Shown piece after piece: positions 58,837 through 64,000 of a stretch of DNA of 64,000 nt. Below the pieces are notes generated by a model. It was given only the letters and a program-made list of their open reading frames with translations, was not told where the DNA came from and ran no database searches. A program made the translations under genes and the position numbers. Each line of letters opens with the position of its first letter. Within the stretch, counting starts at the first letter, position 1. Where the stretch lies: positions 2,294,001 to 2,358,000 of the forward strand of contig NZ_LDPY01000001.1 in assembly GCF_001038505.1 (NCBI RefSeq), written 5' to 3'. Origin of the DNA: Puniceibacterium sp. IMCC21224 (GTDB taxonomy: Bacteria; Pseudomonadota; Alphaproteobacteria; Rhodobacterales; Rhodobacteraceae).

Positions 58837-59936
58837 GCGACACGCGTCTGGCCAGAAAGCGCCATACCTGTTTGTGCATCAAATACCTTGATCAGATCCT
58901 GCCGGACGGTAAATCCGTTGACGGCGTTCAGTTTGGCCATGTTTCCTAGGGTTTCGGTGCGGATCACAAACGGATCACCGCCAAGCGACATATGCAGCAA
59001 CGCTTCGGAGCCAAGGGTTTCCACCAGTTCGAGTTCGCATGACACGCTGCCCGCCTCCGGTTCGGTCACCACATCCACGTATTCCGGGCGAATGCCGACG
59101 ATCACTTCGCGGCCGACCGCATTCTGCAGCCCCGGCAAGGGGGGCAGTGCTATTTGTTGTCCGGCAAAGACCGCGACGGGCGACGTGTCTCCATCAGCAA
59201 TCACAGCCTTGACCTGGTTCATCGGCGGGGCCCCAAGGAACCCCGCGACAAAGGCATTCGCCGGGTTCAGGAACAGCTCCATCGGAGAGCCGATCTGTTC
59301 GATCTGGCCGGCATTCATCACGACGATGCGGTCGGCCAGGGTCATCGCCTCGACCTGATCATGGGTGACGTAGATGCTGGTGACGCCAAGACGGTTGTGC
59401 AGACGTTTGATTTCGGCACGCATCTGCGTGCGCAGCTTGGCATCAAGGTTCGAGAGCGGTTCGTCGAACAGGAACACCTTGGGGCGGCGCACGATGGCGC
59501 GGCCCATGGCGACGCGCTGGCGCTGCCCGCCCGACAGATCAGCGGGGCGGCGCTCCAGATAGTCGTTGAGGCCAAGAATTCCGCTGACTTCCTTGACCGC
59601 CGCCGCGATCTCTTCCTTGCCCTCTTTGCGGATGCGCAGACCAAAGGCCATGTTTTCAGCGACGTTGAGATGCGGGTAAAGCGCGTAGTTCTGAAACACC
59701 ATCGCCACGTCGCGGTCCTTGGGGGCAACGCGGTTCATCACCCGACCGTCGATGGTCAGTTCCCCGTCCGAGATTTCCTCAAGACCGGCGATCATGCGCA
59801 GTGTTGTGGACTTTCCGCAGCCGGATGGACCGACCAGAACCACAAATTCCTTTTCTTGCACCACCAGATCGACCCCGTGGACGACCTGTACCGCACCATA
59901 TGCTTTCACGATGCTATCGAGTTGGACCCCAGACAT
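58833..59936 (-). CDS. algS: Alginate ABC transporter ATP-binding protein AlgS
   Basis: A 367-residue MalK/UgpC-type ATPase, first gene of the operon. Walker A is GPSGCGKSTTLR, the signature is LSGGQRQRVAMGRAI, Walker B is VFLFDEPLSNLDAKLR and the H-loop is in YVTHDQVEAM. The C-terminal ~130 residues form the regulatory OB/TOBE domain. GGAGGAG precedes the ATG. Sequence alone would only say CUT1 ATPase; the name rests on the algM1-algM2-algQ genes. Confidence 0.85.
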   Translation of the reverse strand: MSGVQLDSIVKAYGAVQVVHGVDLVVQEKEFVVLVGPSGCGKSTTLRMIAGLEEISDGELTIDGRVMNRVAPKDRDVAMVFQNYALYPHLNVAENMAFGLRIRKEGKEEIAAAVKEVSGILGLNDYLERRPADLSGGQRQRVAMGRAIVRRPKVFLFDEPLSNLDAKLRTQMRAEIKRLHNRLGVTSIYVTHDQVEAMTLADRIVVMNAGQIEQIGSPMELFLNPANAFVAGFLGAPPMNQVKAVIADGDTSPVAVFAGQQIALPPLPGLQNAVGREVIVGIRPEYVDVVTEPEAGSVSCELELVETLGSEALLHMSLGGDPFVIRTETLGNMAKLNAVNGFTVRQDLIKVFDAQTGMALSGQTRVA

Positions 59937-60003
59937 GACCTCTCCTCCGCCATCCACAGAATTTTGCCGAAATGTGATTCGATTATTCCGGCTGGCCCTA
60001 TCT

Positions 60004-60055
60004 ACCATACTAGTACAATTATCACCATACTAGTATTTGATCCAGTATGGTGATA
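60004..60055. promoter_or_regulatory. Repeated operator-like array in the alginate divergent promoter
   Basis: ACCATACTAGTA occurs at 60004-60015 and again at 60024-60035, spaced exactly 20 bp (two helical turns). A third, inverted copy of the left part, AGTATGGTGATA, lies at 60044-60055 and mirrors TATCACCATACT (60019-60030) perfectly. ATACTAGTAT in the second copy is itself palindromic. The array lies between algS (minus) and the dehydratase gene (plus), 65 bases before the latter. The likely binder is the GntR-family regulator encoded at 61.5 kb; this is inferred. Confidence 0.7.
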
Positions 60056-60120
60056 CAAAAGTCAGGACGGTCGGAAAACCGAGTCGACCGCACCGAAAAA
60101 CACAAGCAGGAATGTGTCCC

Positions 60121-61371
60121 ATGCGAGTAAAAGAAGTGATTGTGACCCCAATCGCGATTCCGGATGTGCCGCTGGCCAATACCAAGGGCGTTCATCAGTC
60201 GGTCTTTCTGCGGGCCATCATCCAGGTAAAGACGGACACTGGCCTTGTTGGTCTGGGGGAAACCTATGGCGCCCGGCGCACTCTGGACGGATTGCAGGCG
60301 GTCGCCCCGATGCTTGAGGGACTCGACCCCTACAACCTGCACGATCTGCGCCGCCGCGCCGAAGCCGCCCTGCCCGACAGCGGCGGTGTCAACGCGCCAA
60401 CAGCGTTGGCCGATCACAAGGTGATTGATGTCGTCTATAGCGCCTTTGAAATCGCCTGCCTTGATCTGCGTGGCAAAGACGTCGGTCGACCGCTGTTCGA
60501 TCTGTTGGGCGGCGCTGTGCGCAAGACAATCCCGTTCGGCGGCTACCTGTTCTACAAATTCGCCAAGCAGGACCTGACATTCGGTCCTGACATCATGGGC
60601 GAAGTCATGACACCGGACACACTGGTGGCACAGGCCAAAGAGTTTTCGGACAAATACGGTTTCAAGTCGTGGAAGCTAAAGGGCGGCGTGCTGGAACCCG
60701 ATCTCGAAATCGAGACGATGCTCAAGCTGCGCGAGACATTTCCACATCACCCGCTTCGGATCGACCCGATGGGGGCATGGACCGTGCCAACAGCGGTCGA
60801 GGTGGTGCGCAAACTGGATGGTGTGCTGGAATATCTCGAAGACCCCTGCCGCGGCATGGACGCGATGGCCGAACTTTCGGCGCTGATCGACATGCCGCTT
60901 GCCACTAACCTTGTCGTGGTTGAATTCGAGCAGATTTTCGAAGCTGTTCGGAAAGATGCCGTGCAGATTGTGCTGTCAGATCACCATTACTGGCGGGGGG
61001 CGACAGGGGCGGTTCATCTGGGCGAAATGTGCCGGGCGGCCAATCTGGGTGTATCGATGCATTCCAATTCACATCTCGGCATCTCGCTGGCGGCCATGTG
61101 CCATGTCGCGGCGGCCACCCCAAATCTGACCTATGATTGCGATACGCATTACCCCTGGTCGACAAAAGAGATTGTCAAAGGCGGTCGCCCGACGTTCAGG
61201 GACGGCACATTGCAGGTGCCCGATGGTCCCGGTCTGGGTGTGGAACTGGACCACGATACAGTCGCAGAGCTACACGATCTCTACAATCGGGCCATGGTAC
61301 AGGATCGTGATGACACCAATGAAATGCGCAAATATGTTCCGGATTTTGTGCGAAAGGTGCCGCGATGGTAA
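60121..61371 (+). CDS. Enolase-superfamily sugar-acid dehydratase, glucarate-dehydratase-like
   Basis: A 416-residue enolase-superfamily protein of the GudD group. Catalytic Lys185-x-Lys187 is in SWKLKGG, the metal ligands fit Asp215 (RIDPMGAW), Glu240 (LEDPC) and Asn263 (ATNLVVVEF), and His314 lies in SMHSNSHLG. GudD removes water from D-glucarate to give 5-keto-4-deoxyglucarate. Placement in the alginate locus suggests a uronate-derived acid as substrate, perhaps from saturated chain ends; this is inference. It is divergent from the importer operon under the shared operator array. Confidence 0.75.
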   Translation: MRVKEVIVTPIAIPDVPLANTKGVHQSVFLRAIIQVKTDTGLVGLGETYGARRTLDGLQAVAPMLEGLDPYNLHDLRRRAEAALPDSGGVNAPTALADHKVIDVVYSAFEIACLDLRGKDVGRPLFDLLGGAVRKTIPFGGYLFYKFAKQDLTFGPDIMGEVMTPDTLVAQAKEFSDKYGFKSWKLKGGVLEPDLEIETMLKLRETFPHHPLRIDPMGAWTVPTAVEVVRKLDGVLEYLEDPCRGMDAMAELSALIDMPLATNLVVVEFEQIFEAVRKDAVQIVLSDHHYWRGATGAVHLGEMCRAANLGVSMHSNSHLGISLAAMCHVAAATPNLTYDCDTHYPWSTKEIVKGGRPTFRDGTLQVPDGPGLGVELDHDTVAELHDLYNRAMVQDRDDTNEMRKYVPDFVRKVPRW

Positions 61372-61495
61372 GCTGTGTTCACTTGCATTCTGGTACCGTA
61401 CACTCGATGGCAATGCCTGAGGGCAGAAAAACGGTTTGCTTGTCCAGAATAAAATGCAGGCTTGGCAAGCTGGCCGCAACTTGGGGAATGAACAG

Positions 61496-62179
61496 ATGGC
61501 ATTAGTGCGACAGGCCGGAGCGCGTGAGACAAGCGTCGATCTTGTCTTTAATCATCTTTCCGAACAAATCGCATCGTTGCGTCTGCTGCCCGGTGACAAG
61601 ATTTCCGAGGCAGAGATCGCGGCAGAATTTGGCGTCTCTCGCCAACCCGTCCGGGATGCGTTCAATCGGCTGGTCAGCCTGGATTTGCTGGTGTCCCGAC
61701 CGCAGCGCGCAACCGAAGTTAAGCGCATTTCGCTGCGAGAGATCGCCAAGTCACGGTTTGTTCGTGCCGCCGTCGAAGCCCGGGTTCTGGGTCAGGCAGC
61801 AATGGAATGCGATGCAAAGGACGTGGCTATCCTGAATGCCAGCCTCGAACGGCAGCGCAAAACCGTGCAGGACAATGACTTTGCCGCCTTCGGTGTGCTG
61901 GACTACCAGTTCCACGAGGCGCTGTGCGGTATTGCCAAAGCGGACTTTGCGTTTGAGATCATATCGGCCGAAAAAGCCAAGGTTGACCGTCTTTGTATGC
62001 TGGGGCTCGCCAAAGGGGATCGGATGCCGGTATTGCTGAGCGATCATGAAGCCATCGCAGCAGCGGTCGAAAGAGGTGATGCCGACGCAGCTGTCGAGGC
62101 CGGGATGCTGCATCTGTCGCGGCTGGATGGCACTATTGAAACCGTTTCCAAGATCAATGCCCGGTATTTCGATCCGTAA
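61496..62179 (+). CDS. GntR family regulator, FadR/FCD type
   Basis: A 227-residue regulator. The N-terminal winged helix (residues ~12-78) contains ISEAEIAAEFGVSRQPVRDA. The C-terminal FCD domain has the metal-ligand pattern Asp and His in DYQFHEAL and His in LLSDHEAI and EAGMLHLSRL. FCD regulators of uronate genes bind sugar acids. It follows the dehydratase gene by 124 bases and probably controls the divergent promoter. GGGGAATGAACAG precedes the chosen ATG; an upstream in-frame ATG would add 20 residues without family similarity. Confidence 0.82.
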   Translation: MALVRQAGARETSVDLVFNHLSEQIASLRLLPGDKISEAEIAAEFGVSRQPVRDAFNRLVSLDLLVSRPQRATEVKRISLREIAKSRFVRAAVEARVLGQAAMECDAKDVAILNASLERQRKTVQDNDFAAFGVLDYQFHEALCGIAKADFAFEIISAEKAKVDRLCMLGLAKGDRMPVLLSDHEAIAAAVERGDADAAVEAGMLHLSRLDGTIETVSKINARYFDP

Positions 62180-62380
62180 ACCGTGCCGCTCCTGCCGTCA
62201 TCGCCGCGGCCCTAAATCAGACATCTGACGCTTGTGACTTATGCCACAGGCGATGGCCGCGACCACCTTGGGATTCGCGCCCCTGTTGTCATGCAATCCT
62301 TGCCACTGCGATCACGCAGACCAGCGCCGGGCCTCTGACAGTCGAATATCCGTTTCAATCCTCAAACCAAGACAGATCCT

Positions 62381-63742
62381 ATGCTTCAGAACACGGCTAC
62401 ACCTGTCGCCACCCCGTCGACCAATGCCATTTTTCAACTGGCGTGGCCCCTGACGCTCAAGACGATCATGCTGCATGGGATTATCGTCATTGATGCCTAT
62501 CTCGTTGCCGGTCTTGGCGAAGAGGCGCTGGCCGCGATGGGTCTGGCCGGTTCGATCGGTGGCCTGTTACTGGGTATTCTGGTTGCCTTTTCGACGGCGA
62601 CCCAGATCCGCGTCGCCCAGGCCTTTGGCTCGGGCCAGCCCGCCGCGTTAAAATCTGGTGCCTACTGTGGCTTGGTTATCAATCTTGGCGTCAGTTTGCT
62701 CGGGATGCTGGCGGTCGCACTGGCGGGGGGGACAATCATCGATCGATTTGCACATACACCCGAGATCGCGCACCAGGCCCAACTTTACCTAAATGTGTTC
62801 ATGATTGTGATCCTAGGCGAAGCGGTCGGTCAGGCCCTGTCGAGCCACTTTAACGGTTGCGGTGAAACCAAAACCTCGTTTTACAGCTATGTCATCGCGT
62901 TACCGGTCAACGTCGGGCTCAGCATTGCTCTCATCCACGGCATGTTCGGGTTTCCAGAACTCGGTCTTGTGGGGGCCGCAGTCGGAAGCGCGGTGGCATC
63001 GCTGGTGAGGACCGTCTATCTGGCTGAGCGGTTTTTCCGGTCGACCCAGGGGTTCCCGGATGCACCTGGATGGCTGTACGCGACGTTTCGTCATACGCTG
63101 ATCAGACACCTGATCTTTGCCCTGCCTATCGCCGCAACTTTTATCAGTGCAACTCTCGCCAATACCGTAGCCATGCTGATCTATGCCAAACTTAGCGTGA
63201 ATCAGTTTGCCGCGCTGACGCTGATTATGCCTTGGGTCATGGTCGCGGGCACGCTGGGGATCACCTGGGCGCAGGCGACAGGAATCCTCGTTGCGCAATT
63301 GTTGGGCCGGAACCCGACCAGTGGCGCGCTCGATGAATTTCTGATGCGCGCTTGGCGGGGTGCGTTTGTCGCCGCCGCGCTGGTGTCGGCAACCTACCTG
63401 GTCGTCGGCCTGTCCTCGGGTCTGATCTACAGCGAACTGCAATCTGAAACCCGCGCCGCCCTGCTTAGCTTTGTGCCGATTCTGCTGGTGCTACCGTTTC
63501 CCAAAGGGTCCAACGCAATTTGCGGAAACACCCTGCGGGCGGGCGGAGAGACCGTTTATGTGATGAATATTTTTGTCGGCTCGCAATGGTTTGTCCGCAT
63601 CCCACTGACCGCGATCATGGTGCTGTACCTTGATCTTTCAGTCGCATGGGTGTTTTCACTCTTGCTGGTTGAGGAGCTGGTCAAGTTTCCGCCGTTCCAT
63701 TTGCGCCTGTTCAAAGGCGAGTGGAAACACGGACTGTCGTGA
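62381..63742 (+). CDS. MATE family efflux transporter
   Basis: A 453-residue exporter with twelve membrane helices in two MATE repeats. Repeat 1 includes FQLAWPLTLKTIMLHGIIVIDA-like first helix and GSIGGLLLGILVAFSTATQI; repeat 2 starts near LIFALPIAATFISAT. MATE proteins export drugs or metabolites by Na+ or H+ antiport. The 200 bases between it and the GntR gene contain no gene, so it may be separately expressed; a link to alginate use is not evident. Confidence 0.85.
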   Translation: MLQNTATPVATPSTNAIFQLAWPLTLKTIMLHGIIVIDAYLVAGLGEEALAAMGLAGSIGGLLLGILVAFSTATQIRVAQAFGSGQPAALKSGAYCGLVINLGVSLLGMLAVALAGGTIIDRFAHTPEIAHQAQLYLNVFMIVILGEAVGQALSSHFNGCGETKTSFYSYVIALPVNVGLSIALIHGMFGFPELGLVGAAVGSAVASLVRTVYLAERFFRSTQGFPDAPGWLYATFRHTLIRHLIFALPIAATFISATLANTVAMLIYAKLSVNQFAALTLIMPWVMVAGTLGITWAQATGILVAQLLGRNPTSGALDEFLMRAWRGAFVAAALVSATYLVVGLSSGLIYSELQSETRAALLSFVPILLVLPFPKGSNAICGNTLRAGGETVYVMNIFVGSQWFVRIPLTAIMVLYLDLSVAWVFSLLLVEELVKFPPFHLRLFKGEWKHGLS

Positions 63743-63751
63743 CATCACTCA

Positions 63752-63773
63752 GGCCAGTACGGGGCCAGTACGG
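63752..63773. repeat. 11-bp tandem direct repeat
   Basis: GGCCAGTACGG occurs twice in immediate succession (63752-63762 and 63763-63773) ten bases after the MATE stop codon. Probably a small slippage duplication; no function seen. Confidence 0.8.
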
Positions 63774-63816
63774 GCGTCACAAACCTGATCGCGCCGCAAA
63801 ACACACCGCGATAGGC

Positions 63817-63852
63817 AAAAAATATGGCCGCGATGGTCCCACGCGGCCATAT
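63817..63852 (-). terminator. Intrinsic terminator of the rpsI transcript
   Basis: A perfect 11-bp stem, ATATGGCCGCG (63822-63832) and CGCGGCCATAT (63842-63852) with a nine-base loop. On the minus strand it is followed by six T residues (plus-strand A run 63817-63822). It lies 93 bases beyond the rpsI stop. It can also slow read-through from MATE on the plus strand. Confidence 0.9.
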
Positions 63853-63944
63853 CATCATTTATTCTGCATGCAGAACCCTGTCCACGGGATTGATCCACCG
63901 ACCAACACCAACGAACAGAGCAGTCCGCGCGACCAGAACTCCAA

Positions 63945-64000
63945 TCAACGCTTGGAGAACTGGAAGCTCTTGCGGGCCTTTGCCCGGCCAAACTTTTTCC
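63945..64000 (-). CDS. rpsI: 30S ribosomal protein S9, C-terminal fragment
   Basis: Only the last 17 residues are inside the window: KKFGRAKARKSFQFSKR followed by TGA. The C-terminal FQFSKR after a run of basic residues is the hallmark of S9, whose tail reaches the P-site tRNA anticodon. High GC at third codon positions supports this frame over the overlapping ones. The gene continues to the right; rplM is usually upstream of it. Confidence 0.9.
   Translation of the reverse strand, partial: KKFGRAKARKSFQFSKR

Noticed and set aside
57125..59358. Long plus-strand frames opposite algM1, algM2 and algS
   Set aside because: Antisense shadows of transporter genes; His/Arg/Gln-rich composition without known motifs.
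63859..64000. Minus-strand open frame ending at 63859 with the C terminus VDRVLHAE
   Set aside because: It overlaps the rpsI tail in another frame and has only about half G or C at third positions, against about three quarters for the S9 frame, which also matches the known S9 C terminus.

Overview
The window is a GC-rich chromosomal segment from an alphaproteobacterium, most likely a marine member of the Rhodobacteraceae (Roseobacter group). I base this on the protein sequences (usg family protein, fused indolepyruvate oxidoreductase, alr-mlaE-mlaF overlap, Fur type), the high-GC codon use and dense operons with 4-bp overlaps. No phage, transposase, tRNA, rRNA operon or CRISPR array was seen. 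The window starts inside mfd and ends inside rpsI (minus strand, last 17 residues of ribosomal protein S9).

Layout. 0-28 kb is mostly core: mfd end, usg, gyrA, selO, zntB-like, a DUF533 protein, an EamA permease, an RhlE-type helicase, fur, eno, a GNAT acetyltransferase, ccmE, argC, murI, an acyltransferase, indolepyruvate ferredoxin oxidoreductase with a divergent LysR regulator, an MFS permease and purL. A strong candidate small RNA with a CCTCCC (anti-Shine-Dalgarno) segment lies between the LysR gene and the MFS gene. At 24.2-28.1 kb a VWA (CoxE-like) gene and its usual MoxR ATPase partner are separated by two unknown genes on the other strand.

28.3-34.1 kb is a five-gene, translationally overlapping operon: three DxD glycosyltransferases, a sulfotransferase and an FkbM methyltransferase. 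One glycosyltransferase is fused behind a sulfotransferase-like domain whose PAPS-binding loop has decayed. The product is unknown, but the set suggests decoration of a surface glycan. 34-51.8 kb returns to core genes: pyrC-pyrE, dnaB, cobC-cobS-cobT, alr-mlaE-mlaF with two small membrane proteins, radA, cvpA, purF and several small conserved genes.

51.8-62.2 kb is the most distinctive region: an alginate utilisation locus. On the minus strand a seven-gene operon encodes a Sphingomonas-A1-like alginate ABC importer (algS-algM1-algM2-algQ), a cytoplasmic PL15-type exolytic alginate lyase, an SDR that fits DEH reductase and a KdgF cupin. Facing it are a glucarate-dehydratase-like enolase-superfamily gene and a GntR/FCD regulator. 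The divergent promoter region carries a phased, repeated operator-like sequence. The inferred route is: import of alginate oligomers, exolytic release of unsaturated uronate, linearisation by KdgF, reduction to 2-keto-3-deoxygluconate, then the Entner-Doudoroff pathway encoded elsewhere. No secreted endolyase is present here. A MATE exporter and rpsI close the window.
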